64,000 nt of DNA from Moringa oleifera (GCA_021397835.1 JAJFZO010000609.1:7380001-7444000); one strand, 5' to 3'. Counted from the stretch's first letter, positions 1 through 13,289 are shown. Translations and numbers: made by a program. Notes: a model not told the origin generated them from the letters alone.

Positions 1-900
1 AGCAAGGCCACTAATTCAAAGCCAACGTCATGCTACTGCAAACACTTTATCATTACTTAAAAGTGTGGATGAAAAGTGCCAATTACGCGTATGAATTAAA
101 ATATTATATATATATGTAATTTAAAAATATTCATATATTTATGAAGGAATTGTTTTTATATTTATACATAATAATTGATATTTTTTAATAAATATTATAA
201 AAAATTTAATATTTATTTTATATTACAAATTAAATCTTCATATTATAAAAGTAACAAACAAATTTGATTATTATTTGATCTAAATTAACTTTAATTCAAA
301 TAATTATAAAAAATTAAAAATATTTTTATTATTAAAATATTTTAAAAATAATACAAATAAATTTTTCACTTTATTTTAAGTTTATTTCTCAAAATTAAAT
401 AATATTCAATGTAAGATCTATTTTTATATATTTTTTAGTATTTAAAAAATTATAATTTTTTTATATTATAATAACTTGAATATTTATTTGCATATGTAAA
501 ATTTTTAAGTTAAAATTTATTGTATAAAATATTTAATTTGAGTATCTCTAAACCTTAAATTTTTTGATAAATTTAATTTCATTCAAATTAATAGATCTAT
601 ATTTAATTTTTTTATTTTTTAAATATAAAAATTTAATTATTAATATAAAACAAATATCATAATTTTACATTATTTTTAATCACATTTAACTCCAACACAA
701 TTTTACAAAGAAACTAATTTGTGAAATATCTCTGGCATCACTAGTTGTTATGTCTTCCAATTTTTTTATTTTTTAAATCTTTTTTTTAACATCATCATTA
801 CATAAATAAAACATATAAACAATTATATGAATGACATCATAGTTTGATACAGATAAGCAGTGCATACTATTTTTTTAACGTAATTAAAAATTATTAATGC
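1..900. repeat. AT-rich intergenic DNA with a copy of a dispersed repeat
   Basis: No gene is visible. From about 225 to 690 the sequence matches, in reverse orientation, the AT-rich repeat seen most clearly at 17840-18430: the same order of a long A/T block, a GTA/TATC-like spacer and a block resembling ATAATTATTTTTATTA. The match is by eye in very low-complexity DNA, so the borders are soft. Confidence 0.4.
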
Positions 901-1760
901 CATCTTTGTGATTTCCTTCTTAGATGGTCAAAAGAAAGAAAAAGAAAACATTACTCTATTGCTACACTTTTGGGTTATAGTTTGGCGACCTTTTTCTAGT
1001 GTTGTTGATTTCAAGGTGATAGACAATGGTGGGTGTTGTTTTGGATTTGCCACTTTTAAGGAAGAAACCCTAGTTTGCCTCAGACAACCTGGGGCCCCTC
1101 TCCACCGTCCAACCAAAAAGGTCAATTTACCCCTAAATTCTTTGATTTGTTTTATCGATTAAATTAGGGTTTGGTGACTAATCAATGTTAAAGTGAGGTG
1201 AGAAAATGGATGAGTGAGATATACCCACATGGATAAGAACAGGATCTTTGTTCTCTTTGAGGCAGACCAACCATGGAAGTCTTCAAATTCTTTCATTTCT
1301 TGTTCTGATAGAATGGGAGCTGATTCAGAGAATCTTTGAGATGCTGACAAGAAAAGGACTTGCTTGATTTTCCTGTCTGTGGGTTGGTGGGTTTGGACTC
1401 TCCAGGCCCAAGGGACTTCTTCTAATAAAATAATTAAATCATTAAGAGACGATCCTGCTAAAGGAAATCTAACTTGTTGAAACAGAAACAAATAAAATTA
1501 AGAGGCACTGTTGTTAGATCACAAGATCTGTATGGCAATAATAACTCTGAAAGTAAACAAGAAGGAGAAAGAAGCATTAAGAACTAATTCTATTTGAAAA
1601 ACAGAGAGAACAGAAGCCAATTGATCTTGTCCCCAGAGAGAGAGAGAGAGAGACTAAATCTCACTATATGATAGTAAGCCAAAAAGACTTGTTGACTAGA
1701 TCAGGTTCAGGTTAGCCCTTAGTGGACTCAACAACTCAGCCATTTTTTTTGGGCTTGTGA
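901..1760. other. Less AT-rich island with an unresolved minus-strand ORF
   Basis: This stretch is clearly less AT-rich than its surroundings. On the minus strand it holds an open frame of 110 codons (1491 to 1159), preceded (at 1500-1660) by pyrimidine-rich DNA with a (CT)n run (1638-1653 on the + strand as GA), which resembles a plant 5' leader. I recognise no domain in the frame, and its conceptual protein does not match a family I know. It may be a leader or exon of an unrecognised gene, a non-coding RNA or chance. Confidence 0.2.
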
Positions 1761-2690
1761 TACAAACAGTGATTGGTTTGGTTTAAGAGTAATTCTTTGT
1801 AAAAACTTTTTTTTATCATTAATTTTTTAAAAATTATTTAATTTCATTAGATTCTTTTGATATTATTTTGAGAAAAAAATACAAATCATACACTTAAATT
1901 TACAAGAGATGTCACCAATTTAATAAATTAACATTTTTATGAAAAATAAATATTTTATTACTCAATTTATACAAATTTATCACACGTAAATGTTACACGA
2001 AAATAAAATAGTAATATAAAATTAAAGAAAGTTGTATGGAGTTTTGACAATAATTTAATGCACAATATATCTATCTTAACATAAAATTGTGCCAACTTAA
2101 ATACAAAAACATCACATGTAAAAGTCACATAAAAACAACATGGTGGCATAAAGATAAAGAAGGTTACACGAAGTTTCAGTTATACACTGAAGCCATTGAA
2201 TTCCCATAAAATTTTTTATGGACTCAACCTTTACATGAACTTTACAGGGAATATGACCCAGTTTTTTTGGTCAACAAAATACTTATCCACTCATTAATGT
2301 AAATATCACAGTGGCATTGTTGTAAATATATTTGTTTTGTGAGAAATTTTTATCCAAAAATATAACCAAAAGTCAGAAATTCCTCATTATTTTCTCCTTC
2401 TTTCCTAAACCAAATAATGAATCTATGGTTTATTATTAATCCTCGTCCATAGTTTCACCTTATTGTTTGGGTGAAAATCTTGGAATTGATTCTTTACATG
2501 TTTAAGACTTTGAAGATGTTCCCATTGAATCAAATCACAAGCTTAGAGAAGTACCAGAAAATATGATCGTAAATAGAAAAATGTGCTAAAGATTGGTTGA
2601 AAAACTAATTTATTTATCACATACATGATCAGATATAACATATATTGTCAATGTAGGTAGCCAATTTATGGACTAACTAAAAAAGTTTAC
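1761..2690. other. Intergenic, nothing recognised
   Basis: AT-rich DNA without a supported ORF. The short minus frame at 1967-2149 contains two similar segments reading FYVTFTCDVF-like and FRVTFTCDKF-like. They come from a duplicated DNA stretch (about 1975-2000 and 2100-2130), which suggests a small degraded repeat and not a gene. Confidence 0.3.
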
Positions 2691-3115
2691 TTGATAATAG
2701 CACACCAAATTCTATACTATTTAAAGAGCAATCCAAGCAATGATATATTTTGTTTAAAAGGATTTCTCATTTTGTCCTAAAAACTTATCTAAATATAAAT
2801 TATGCTAGATCTATTATAGCTAGAAGATCGACATTAGGGTATTGTACCTCTAGTGGACGGAATCTAGAGATTTAGAGGAGTAAAATATAAAATGTTGTAG
2901 CAAAGTCAAGTGCAAAGGCAAAATTCAAGGCCATGACATCAGATATTTATGAATTATTGTGGCTAAAATTTTTTTGAATGATCTAAAATTCAAGTTGAGC
3001 AAATCAATGTGACTTACTATGATAATAAGTTAGTCATTTGCATTGCCCATAGTCTTGCCAAGCATGATAGAGCAAAGCATATTAAAGTAAATAGGACCAT
3101 ATCACCATATGTCTC
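2690..3115 (+). pseudogene. copia-type RNase H remnant
   Basis: Translated on + with in-frame stops and small shifts, this stretch follows the C-terminal pol of copia retrotransposons. The parts seen in order are an ILYYLKSNPS-like segment (copia ILRYLKGTPG), an RRSTLGYCTSSGRNL-like segment, VVAKSSAKAKFKAM (copia VVARSSAEAEFRAM), YELLWLK, and a YDNKLVICIAH-like segment followed by KHDRAKHIKVNR. These are hallmark blocks of the copia RNase H domain. Several stop codons interrupt it, so it cannot make protein. No flanking LTR was identified. Confidence 0.75.
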
Positions 3116-3119
3116 AACT

Positions 3120-4695
3120 TTTGGTCAACTAGTTAATGTGTTAATCAAAAGATATGTGATTACAATATAATATCAATATTAGATGTTTTCTGTGTTAGGA
3201 TTTTAAATTTTGAATACTTGATGACTTAGAAATATCATAATTTTTACGATTTAACTATCAAAACCTTCATTTCTAGGATGTAAATATCAAAACCCTTATT
3301 TTAAGGATGTTAGTATTAAATCTCTAATTTCTAAAATATTTTATGTCAAACATCAAATTTCTAAAAATTAACTTGTATATATAGATGTTAAGGGGCATGA
3401 TACAAAGTACAATGAAAGAAAAAATTATTTTTTGACAGATACAATGGCCAATTGCGGTTAAATGTTTTCAATATTTTTAAGGGTCAAATATAGTGTACAA
3501 GTAACTCTATAAGTGAACCATTTTGTTTTACTATGTGATAGTTAACTAATTGATGTTATTATTCTTAATATAATGGAGTAAGTAAAAAAGTTGATATAGC
3601 TAACCTTGTGCTTTTTTAAACATTGGACTTGATTTTTGGTTGTATAAATCTTCTCATTTGATTATCCAATAATTGATATCACCTGCTTTAGAGGTTATTA
3701 CTGTCTTTATAATCTAAATCGGTTTTATAATTTCTACACTATTATATAGAAATAGTGTACTTCAATCAACATTAATTATTTAATTCACTTCTCTTCTTTT
3801 GTTTAACTTTATTCTTTCACTTTACGCTAGAAATATGAGTAGAAAGAGTTAAGATCATTCTTTTTTATAGTATATGATAATTTTTTTTTTTGAAGAATTC
3901 CATGATGTTATTGTCTCACATAATCAAATATGATCGTTTGGTACAAGTCATAGCATCTATTACATAAAGATTTTGAGCTTCTTCAGGGTGGTGAGTTTAG
4001 GTTTTTAAACCTTTCTTTTTCATTATATTGTGGTAAATTATCTGTTCACTAGTTTTATAATTATTGAACCATTTTGGTTTCTATTTTTAATGGCTGATAT
4101 CTTTTGTTATTCTAATATTTTTATCTAAACTATTTTAGAAATGATGAAAAATAAGAATTATGAATACTTGGAACAAGAAAAAATTTAATATTAATTTGAA
4201 AGGTATAAATGACTTTCATTTGTGTGTGTGTCTATATATATATAAAGGCTAGTATTTAATTTTTATGAAGTTGTGTTTAGATTATGTAGTTAATTAGGAT
4301 AAAGTTGCAAGTTTTGAGCTTGTCCGTATTTGGATGCCTTTATTTAATGAACATTAACTTGTAGTGTTTGAAAATTTATCTTTATTTTGTAGCCTTAGAT
4401 TTATAATGAGCGGATATTATCCTAGGTGAACATTATTTTATCATTAATGGAAGGTTCATGTCTATAAGAAGAATGAAATTTTAATAGATTTGGTGAAAAC
4501 AATTGAAAAAAATTTGAGGCTGTTGGTGGATTTGCACATTCATCTCACTTAACGTATATGTAGTTCAAGAAGTAACTTAAACTTTCCATGTCATGTCATA
4601 ACTTATAATGTTATGACCTTAACTCAGCAATTTTAATTAATTATCAACATACCCAATGGACATTTTGTAAATGCTATTGAAATCTTTACTTAATA

Positions 4696-4740
<45 letters not shown>

Positions 4741-5745
4741 CCATAGTGAGAAAATATTAATGAGTTGACTCGATTAGTTAGTTGTTTAACAAAAAATCTC
4801 TTTTAAAGCCCCTAACTAATGTAACAAAAAATTATAAAAAAATAAAAATGGTTTTAATAGTTGCTTGACGTTGGCTAAGATCATTTGGTGCATCCTTTGT
4901 TTACTGATTGTTTGGCTATTGAAGTATAATTAAGGAAAGTGTTGGATTGGTAAATCTAATTCTTTTTTCTTTATATAGGTGTGTATGGAGAGGTTTAACT
5001 TAAATATTATCTTTTCTTTGTTCAATGACATTTGTTTAAGTTAATAGATGTTTATTTTATAAAAAAACAGCTAGTAGGTTGAGTAAGCTCTTACGGATGC
5101 CTCAAAAAGATGACTATTTCTTGTGTAGTTTATGCACAAAAAAAGGTTTGAACATTTTTGGTTTTATTCTAATTTTAGGTTCACTTTGATGGAACTTAGG
5201 CTTGGTCGAAATCCTAGATGGATTTCCTTTTATGAGTTAAGCTTTTAGGGAGGTTTCATATCACTTATCCAACATCACCTGCCTTTTGGGCCTAAATGAT
5301 ATTTGATTTTTTGAGCTGAGTACTCATTGGAAAGGTGAGAGGGTGATGATTAGTGGAGTCATGTTGTTTTAAACTTTTCAGCTTAAGCGATTCTTAATTT
5401 GTCAATGTCAAAGGTTATTATTTTTAAATCATTTATTATACCAACATAATTGGTGTTTTCCTCGATTTAGTTTTTTGAGGATCTTCCCCAAGTTACTCTA
5501 TTTAAGGAGATGGTTCATTCTCCATTCTTATAGTTTTTCAAAGTACCACTTACATCTTTTTTTTATATCGATAGATCTCCTACTTTAGATGAGTTTCACT
5601 TTACACTGGCATTTTTATTTATTTTTCTCATGATTTTTGAGATAGTTTTTATGCGTAATATCATGACTGAGGATGATTCAACATGGAGAGTTATACTATT
5701 TATTTTTCTACGAAGTACATTTCATCCACTGTGTCTCAATAATGA
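3120..5745. other. Intergenic AT-rich DNA, no gene recognised
   Basis: No ORF of note on either strand. It includes a long AT dinucleotide run (4698-4740). The 4900-5700 part may belong to the same decayed gypsy-type element recognised just downstream, but I could not identify a domain in it. Confidence 0.3.
4698..4740. repeat. (AT)n microsatellite
   Basis: An uninterrupted run of alternating A and T of about 40 bases, read directly from the sequence. Confidence 0.95.
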
Positions 5746-5749
5746 TTTA

Positions 5750-6330
5750 AATGATTGATAGAAAGGTTTAGGATTCTTAATAAAGTTGAGTTTTAGGTTG
5801 CCTCCTAGAAGTATAGGGTTTATACCCAATCTTTGGTAGGTTATATATCTTTATAATGATTTTTTTGAGGTTGAACTCACACTTTCCTTACATCCTTTAA
5901 TTTGGTGAGTGTGTAAGGCCATGTGTATTGCTCCTAGTTAGTTTGTTCTAAAAGTATAACTAGTGATAATCAATTTTATGCTATTCTTGATGTTATCAAG
6001 ATGTACTAGCTTTTCCCTTCTTATTTTTTCATAGGCTTTTCAACATTAATCAGGTACCTCGTGGGTTTTGGGTAGTAATTATTTGTATCCTAAAAGTGAG
6101 GGTAAGGCTTTGTTTAAGAAATTTTATTTCATTAAAAACTAGAATGAGGAGTTCTTTTATGCTTTTTGGATTGGATTAGATAAAAGTTTGTCTCTTTGGT
6201 ATACTCTTAAGACCATTATTCAAAGTGTCCTTTTAATGCAGGGCAAAGCGGTTAATTTATGAAATTTGCTAATGGATTTTAAGTTAGGCGGTTTTTGACT
6301 TGAGAGTATATTAATGAGTTTAGGTTAAGC
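5750..6330 (+). pseudogene. Transposase_28 (gypsy-type) domain remnant
   Basis: One + frame, broken by several stops, reads YLYNDFFEVELTLSLHPLIW, then VCKAMCIAPS, FVLKV and, further on, a KKFYFIKN stop NEEFFYAF segment. This is the block order of the plant putative gypsy-type transposon domain (Pfam PF04195): an LPLHPF-like block, APSQLVPN, then KGWKDRFFFV. The stops after IW, after APS and inside the KNW-like block show that it is dead. The assignment rests on block order and spacing, not on a search. Confidence 0.5.
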
Positions 6331-7239
6331 TAACATAATAACTTGATTTTTTTCTTTTCTTTTGGGTTTACATGGCTCTTATTTTTTGGGAGCTGATACG
6401 AGTAATAATGGTAAAATTACTATTATTGCTCTTAATTATGGGAGTGATGCTAAATTATTTATTATTTATTAAATAATTTAACATCATTAATCTTATGATC
6501 TTTATTTTATATAATAATTAAATATTTAATTATTTTAATTATGTTATAATTAATAATTATTTAATTAATATTTTTAAAAAAATTGTAAAAACACTTAACA
6601 AATATCTCTGTCAAATCTTGTATCAGTCGGTTTGAAATTTGAACTGATTTAAAACTAATTTAAACTAATTTTTAATTCGAACTAATGTGAACTACTTAAA
6701 CTTTAAATCTGAATTGATTTTCAATAAAATTTAAACTAAAGTTTGAATCAATTTCAATTTAAAATTTTATCGAAATTGAAGCCTTACAACCCATGTTTTG
6801 ATTATTTCCCAACTCTAACCTTAAACTAATAGATTGAAACATAAGAGTCACATAAGCAAAAGAGAAGAAAACAATATTTGCCCAATATAAAAATAAAATT
6901 GAATTTATATATAATATTTTAGACCTTATGAATTATCTTTTTTATGACATATTTCTCATAATTAATAAACTTGTTTTTACTCATCAAAGATATCTACCCA
7001 CCTTCGTTCTTATTTACTTAAGCAAAGTTGAACTTTTCTAGAAAAGGTTAGTAGAACTCTTCTTTCTTTCTCTCTCTTGTTTGTTTTTTCATTTGCATAC
7101 ATCTTCCCTCAACTGAAAACTTTCTTAAACAAATACTTTCTATCATAATGTGGGCAGATGATTCTCACCATCTTTAAGGTAATCTATTTTTCTTGAATAG
7201 AAAGCAACTTAATCCCACCGATACGCACGATTTTGTTCC

Positions 7240-7740
7240 ATGTAATTATATAATTTTAAATTGTGTTATTACTTCTTGATATAAGTATTTTTATGAATAA
7301 AAATTTTACAAAATTTTAATATTTATTTTATTTTATTTTATCAATCAAATTTTTATATTTAAAAAATGATAAATTAAATTTTAATTTATCAATAAAATTA
7401 TCAATGTAAAAAACATATTTTAAAATTTTTTGACTATTAAAAATGTTTTTTAAAATTTATAATGTTAAAATTTTAAAAGATTATAAAAAATAAATATTAC
7501 ATCAAAAATTATTTAAATTTAAGTGATAGATCCAAATGAAATGAAAATTTTATTTGAATCATTTTTAAAAATATTTTAATAATAAAAATATATTTAATTT
7601 TTATAATCACTTAAATTAAACTTTAGTTTAAATCAAATTAATAAATTAAAATTTAATTTATTATTTTTTAAATATAAAAATTTAATTAATAATATTAAAT
7701 AAATATTAAAATTTTATGAGACTTTTGCATTATTTTTATC
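7240..7740. repeat. Copy of the AT-rich dispersed repeat family
   Basis: Shows the same order of blocks as 17840-18430: TTATTTAAATTTAAGTGATAG, where the better copies read TTTGAGAGATGAAATC, followed by ATTTTAATAATAAAAATATA and a TTTTTATAATCACTTAAATT-like block. There is no coding content. Confidence 0.45.
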
Positions 7741-8039
7741 TTAGTTTTTTTCGAGCACATTAAAATTCTTAGGACAAAGATGACAAGTTGAATTTATTGA
7801 TCTAAAGCTCTAAGTTGGTTAAATCAAATTCAAGTGTTGGATCTATGGTATCCAACAAATTTTTTGAAAAAAATTTCTCTAAAAAAATCAAATACTTCTG
7901 TTTCAAATTTCTAAAATTTTCCAAAAGTTATATTTTCTTTTATAAAATTAAAATAACAAAAATCCAAAAGATATTATTGAAAGATTTTTAAAAAGAGAAT
8001 CCAATGAAAAAGAAAAATAAAGAGAAAAAAAATTTATTA

Positions 8040-8800
8040 TACATTAATAAACAAAGAAAATGCGAAGAAAGCAACAACCTTCTCGGCAACATCAACAGGC
8101 TGTCTGCATCGGTGCCGGTTCAGTTTCCTTGAACTCGTAAACATGACTTAGTTTTTCTTCTTTCCGAGAAAACCGTCCTTTTTCTCTACAAAATCAATTT
8201 ACTTTGAAAAACCAGGTGTCAAGGTAGGTCCATCCAATGAATTTCTTCTGATTGCAACTCAGCCTTTTTCTGCAGTTTTGTATCTCCAACAAGAACTGAA
8301 AACATTTCCTCTCTCGAAGATGGAAGATGATTCTTCCATCCATTTTCATGGCGTTTAATATGGTCACGCCGCAATCAAACAAGTTTGAGAGACGAGTGAA
8401 GGGTCCTTTACTTCAAAGATTCTTTCAGGTCAACTATCCCATTTACCTGTTTGATAAAGGTTATGAGAGAAGAATTAGGATGCGAAACCAGCTTTGGTTT
8501 CAGGGCTCTCATGTGTGCAAAAGGCAAACCCAGAACCAAAAGTTTATTGTTTTTCTATATCAGGCCATGGATTCTTCTGAATGTGAGATATCTTTTAAGC
8601 ATGACGAACAATCTAATCATAATATTATGAAAAGATATATAATTTCCCTTCTTCATTCGAAAACCCCAAGGAGGGAATCTTTGGTCTGTCTGAAGTTGTT
8701 GATCCTTGAAGATGAGGAACGGAAAAAAGGAAAAGTAACCCAGAAAGGAATAATTAGTTACCATAAAGAAAGCAAATTAATATAACTAAAGATATATTTA
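8040..8800. other. Mixed-composition region with an unassigned 152-codon + frame
   Basis: Less AT-rich than its flanks. A + strand frame runs from 8327 to 8785 with an ATG, and a shorter minus frame overlaps it. Neither resembles a family I recognise. The region lies downstream of the minus gene at 8904-9368, so it could hold that gene's 3' UTR or a non-coding transcript. I do not call it a gene. Confidence 0.2.
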
Positions 8801-8903
8801 CAACTTGCACAAAAGCCAATCCAATTGATCGCCATCATTAAGAATCAAGCGACCTGTTTAAATGCAAAGCCGCAACCAGCTATGGGTTAATAGATTAATC
8901 TGG

Positions 8904-9368
8904 TCAAGTGAAAGCCGTGATCTCCCTGGATGCGGCGGACGAGGGCGGGGAGGCAGGCAACCTGGAGGAGAAGTCCCTCAAGGGGAACTCGTCCTGGTGG
9001 TTGCCATCGCAGCCTTCATCGAAATTCAAAGAGTAACTCAATGCGTCGTAGTGGAAGTCCGCCGAGTGGCGTCTCGGGTGCCGCCCGGCTCCGCCGCCGC
9101 CGAAGCGGGAGATGAAGTTGCGGCACTTGTGCTTGAGTTCCGGAACGTCATGGAAGCGCTGCTTTGTCCTCGCTGACGAGCATCGAGTCAGTTTGGGGGG
9201 CTTGCCACTCGACGCCATACTGTCCGGCGACTCAAAGTTCTCTCCCTCATGCTGGTGGTGGTGGTGGCGGTGGTACTGGTTGTGGATTTTACGGAAACAG
9301 CAAGAGAGGCAAAGAGAGGACTTCAGTTTGTTTTTCAAAGATGACGGACTATCGGGTTCGCTTTCCAT
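8904..9368 (-). CDS. Conserved small plant protein of unknown function
   Basis: A single-exon frame of 154 codons, starting at the ATG at 9368. The N-terminus is serine-rich and carries a cysteine cluster (SSLCLSCCFRK). A histidine run HHHHQHE follows at about residues 36-42. The conserved core near residues 95-119 reads HPRRHSADFHYDALSYSLNF, followed closely by FPLRDFSSRLPASP. That pattern of an RRHSADF stretch, a YDxLSYxLNF stretch and a terminal FxxRLPxSPP is found in a family of small, uncharacterised, intronless eudicot proteins. Its role is unknown, and I see no signal peptide or membrane segment. A GA run just upstream (9472-9485) would fall in the CT-rich 5' leader. The GC-rich stretch (8930-9130) fits a real coding region in this AT-rich setting. 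The overlapping plus frames are shadows. Confidence 0.85.
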   Translation of the reverse strand: MESEPDSPSSLKNKLKSSLCLSCCFRKIHNQYHRHHHHQHEGENFESPDSMASSGKPPKLTRCSSARTKQRFHDVPELKHKCRNFISRFGGGGAGRHPRRHSADFHYDALSYSLNFDEGCDGNHQDEFPLRDFSSRLPASPPSSAASREITAFT

Positions 9369-9471
9369 TGATCAAGAAAACCACAGAACCACACAGACAC
9401 GCGAAGAGACAGAGGATTTCTAGTTCTCTGTCAATAAAGAGATCAGAAAATTCGAATCCTCTGATTTAGAG

Positions 9472-9485
9472 AGAGAGAGAGAGAG
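9472..9485 (-). repeat. (GA)n run in the presumed 5' leader
   Basis: A short GA dinucleotide run, read as CT on the sense strand of the neighbouring minus gene. CT-rich leaders are common in plants. A regulatory effect here is only a guess. Confidence 0.7.
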
Positions 9486-9959
9486 GGATGGATAACGCTA
9501 AAAACCAGAGAAGGAAGGTGGTTATGATGGAGGGTATATGCATGGAAGAGGAAGGCCAAAAAGACGAAAAAGGACGCGAAGGATGCGGGGAGACGAGCAG
9601 ACGGGAGCGGTTCGAGTTGAGTCCGGATTTCAGGGGGCTATATTGGTAATTTTGTTGATAAAATATCAGCTATAGGGGTTTCCAAGTTTTAGCGGTTGCC
9701 AAAGTGGGGCCCTTCCCCATTTCAGGTCAGGTCGCCATTGTTTTCAGCAGATCACATGCTCCTTGTTCGCATCGGATCAAGTTACTGTTGATAATTTCTT
9801 TTCCTTTTTATTTAATTTTAGAAAATAATTAATGGGAATAATTTTATTGAACGAATCTGATCTCTAATTTTCAAGATTTATGACCTTTATTCGTGTATCA
9901 TTGTGTTATCACTTTAATTTTGGGTGAATATTATTGAAAATTATAAGATATATATTTTT

Positions 9960-10970
9960 GAATTAAAAATATTTAATAAAATAATCAAATTTTATTTTAT
10001 TTAAAAAATTAATAATTAAAAATATTTAAATAAATAATTTTGATTTAAAATTTTTGTAGATATAAATAAATATTTAACTTACCATTACAAAAAATTTTGA
10101 GATTTTTAAGTATCAAAAATATTTTTTAAAATTTAAAATTTATAATAAATAACTCATCAATTACAAATTATTTAAAATTCAAAAAATTAACTTAAAATAA
10201 AATATAAAATTTATTTAAGTTATTTTAAAGTATTTAACAACTAACATACTTGATTTTTCATTAGCAATTTAAATTAAATTTTAATTGAACTATTTTTTAT
10301 TAATTATAATTTTAAATAATAATTATCTTTAAATTTTTTGTAATAATTTTGTGATCTTATATTTGATCCATCTTATTATATAAGAAAGACCAAGATCTTT
10401 TGTCAAACAGTACTGAACTTTTAATAAAATTATAGTATGTGATAATTTAATAAAATAAATTATTTAAAATTTTTTATTTTTATTTAAGTTTTTATTAAAA
10501 TTATAAATTATTAAAATATTTTTATAATTTTATAATTTTTATTAATTTTAATTTTTAAATTATTTTTTAAAAAATTGATTTGTCAATTTAATTCAAATTG
10601 AATCATATTTAAAAGTTTAAAAATTAATGATTTTTAAAATAAAGTTCTTTTATAATGAATCTTGGCTTTAAAATTTTCATTAATGCAATGAAGTACTCAA
10701 ATTACTATTACAAAAACATTTAGAATCTTTGAGGATTGAAAATATTTTTTAAAAATTATACTATAAATTTTTAAAAAAATTATAAAAATAATGAGAGATG
10801 AAATTCAAATTAGGTATAAAATCTATTTGAGTAATTTTTGAAGTATTTTAACAGAAAAAATATCATTAATTTTTTATAATTATTTTTATTAAATATAATT
10901 TAAAAAAGTCATAAATTAAAATTTATCTGCAAATATTTTAAAAATTAAAAATTGAAATTAAAATTACTTT
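9960..10970. repeat. Two tandemly placed copies of the AT-rich dispersed repeat
   Basis: Copy one (about 10000-10400) and copy two (about 10480-10970) both contain an ATTACAAAAA-like block, a GAG/GAGG block followed by ATATTTTTTAAAA, then TAAAATCTATTTGAGT-like or AAAATTTATTTAAGT-like blocks, and finally TTTTTATAATTATTTTTATT or a close variant. The order and spacing match 17840-18430. No coding capacity is present. Confidence 0.5.
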
Positions 10971-11699
10971 TACCTTTTTTTAAATTGTTTATACTCCATT
11001 TAAAAGGTCACATAACATTGGTCATTAGATCTGGTAGAGCTAACAGTAAGCAGGGTGTTAAGGGTTATTGGACTGCAGAGACTTCAAGCCCATGTTTCTA
11101 AAGGCCCAATCTACAGGTCCATATCAACCAGAGTCCAAAGATCCATGATTGATTTTTTCTTAAAAAAAATTCAAAAGAAATGGTATTAAAAATAAAAGTG
11201 AAAAAAATGAATATTCTATATGAATAACTGCTATTTTTGGAATTTTATATTTCTAATTAAAAATTTAATGTTTACATCTGAATGTTTTTTTTTTTTCGTG
11301 TTTTCAAATGTAAAATTGACAAAATGGTTAAATATTGAAAAAATTTTATTAAATTTATTTTGTCAATTGAAAGTTATTGTATCTATTGACTCAATTTTAC
11401 ATTCAAAATTTTAATTTGGATCAAATAAATTTTTTCAAAAATTAAATTTTTTTAGAATAAATAAGAGTAAAAAACAGCTAGTTACAGAAAAAAAATAAAT
11501 TTTTAAATATATTAACAATGAATTACAAAAAAAAAAAATCTCTTTCTCTCTCTTTTCTTTATTTTTTTCCCTATTTCCTTTCATCTTTCATTATTTTAAA
11601 TAACTTAAAATTTTTAAAATGAAGGTTTAATTTAATTTAAAAATTGAATATAAAAATTAAGTGAATGGTAAAATAGAATTAAAGATTTAAAAAAACTTA

Positions 11700-11703
<4 letters not shown>

Positions 11704-11742
<39 letters not shown>
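11704..11742. repeat. (AT)n microsatellite
   Basis: Uninterrupted alternating TA of nearly 40 bases, read directly. Confidence 0.95.
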
Positions 11743-11743
<1 letters not shown>

Positions 11744-11759
11744 TTTCAAATTTATTTCT

Positions 11760-12865
11760 TAAAAACCAGATGGGTAACCCAATATCCTTTGGAAGTAAGG
11801 ATCATATATGCAAAAATGTAATAACCAAATCAACGGGTAGTTTACAAGGAATTATTTTTTCCAACATAATGCATAATGCCTAATATCTAATGCATATCAA
11901 TAAAAAGAAAATAAATAATAAAAAAATAATTGCTGGACATGAACTGGTGGCACTAATAACAGATTAAGACATGATTCATATGATTCGAGACACTCCCTAA
12001 GTCACGTGTCCTAATGGAAAAAATAAAATAAAATCCAAAACTAGGGTTATAGTTGCAGTGCCATGAACAAGGCATTGAAAGAAAATCATTCTTCATATCG
12101 GAATATAATGTGATAAATGAAAAAATGTGATTCCATCTAAGTGGAGATAGAATTAAGAGTCATATTCCTCCTTTTATTTTCACACTTGAATCAATTCTAA
12201 ATCCATTTTTTATTTTAGTGATATGTATTCATGTAAATTAAATATTTTATTTAAAAATTATATTTTTGAATATTTTTAATGTGTATTTATTTTGATTTTG
12301 TTCAAATTTAATATGTTATATGTACATAATTATTTATTATGTGATGTTATATGTAATAATGATTTTTAATATTCAACTTTTTTTTTGTTAAGTATGTTAG
12401 AATTAATATTTTATTTATGTCGTAATTCAAATTTGATTCCAATCTTTTATTATGTGATTAGGTTATTATATTAGTCAAACATATATTTTACTGATTTGAT
12501 TATTAGTGCAGTTATTTTATTTGGTAAAGTTATATACTATAATATTTATAATTAAAATAATATTGATATTTAGTCAGTATTATCAAACACATCTTCATGT
12601 TCCAAAAGTGATATTATAGAATTTGAAGTAACAAAAATTGACGATCCAACTCCCAACACTTAAAGCCATACAAAATCAACGTTGCCATCAAGGTTAATTT
12701 TTTTTTTCATTGACAATATTTTCATCTTTTTGTCTTTCTTTAACTAACTATTTATGTGACTAACAACAATGCCAGATAAACAGTTCATTAAATGAGTTGG
12801 TGCCTTTTCATAGGTCCACACACGTTCTCTTGTTTAACCCAGCTAGTAAGCATAGAGTATGTGCT
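11760..12865. other. Intergenic, nothing recognised
   Basis: AT-rich DNA with no supported ORF, RNA gene or recognisable transposon domain. Confidence 0.3.
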
Positions 12866-12869
12866 AAAA

Positions 12870-13260
12870 CTTTAACCAAAAAAATAACAAATGATGGGTT
12901 TCTTCTTCTGCACTGCTACAACAACTCTTGTTGTTGAATCAATCCCTAACACAAAGCTAGTGAAAAGGAAAAGAGAGTTGAGAATGCAAAGAGAAGTAAA
13001 AAAGAAAATTTTGCATAACAGAATATAATCAAGAATTTCTTGAAGTGGCTTTGAGTGAATGATCAAGACCACTTTACATTATATTATAGCTTAAGGATTC
13101 AAATGAAAGTGAATAACAAAATTTACTATCACCAACTAATAATAAAACTAACTTGTAACAAAGTTGAAAACTAATAACTAACTTTACTTCTACAGTAGAC
13201 TATCTTAAGCCTTATACATTGATAGTCCCTTTCAAGTGCCACTAGGAAAATACTCCAAAG
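12870..13260 (-). mobile_element. Possible copia LTR flanking the pol remnant
   Basis: It lies directly downstream (on minus) of the end of the copia RNase H reading at 13290. At the junction the minus strand reads CTTGAAAGGGAC, like a copia polypurine tract, followed by DNA with the TAGTTAGTTTTC and pyrimidine-rich character typical of short copia LTRs. No second LTR was found to prove it, so the borders are uncertain. Confidence 0.35.
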
Positions 13261-13289
13261 TAAGCTTGTTCACTAAAAATTGAAATCTT

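Noticed and set aside
908..1162. 84-codon + frame at 908
   Set aside because: No family resemblance and it begins without an ATG context; it overlaps other open frames by chance.
4698..4740. AT run as a replication origin or scaffold-attachment site
   Set aside because: Plain microsatellite; nothing else supports a function.
6590..6800. Degenerate AACTGATT/AATTTGAACT-like repeats resembling the hAT element interior
   Set aside because: Similar in style to 50540-50780, but I found no flanking duplication or paired ends.
8930..9469. Several + frames over the 8904-9368 gene
   Set aside because: They are mirror frames of a GC-rich minus gene whose protein has a recognisable conserved core.
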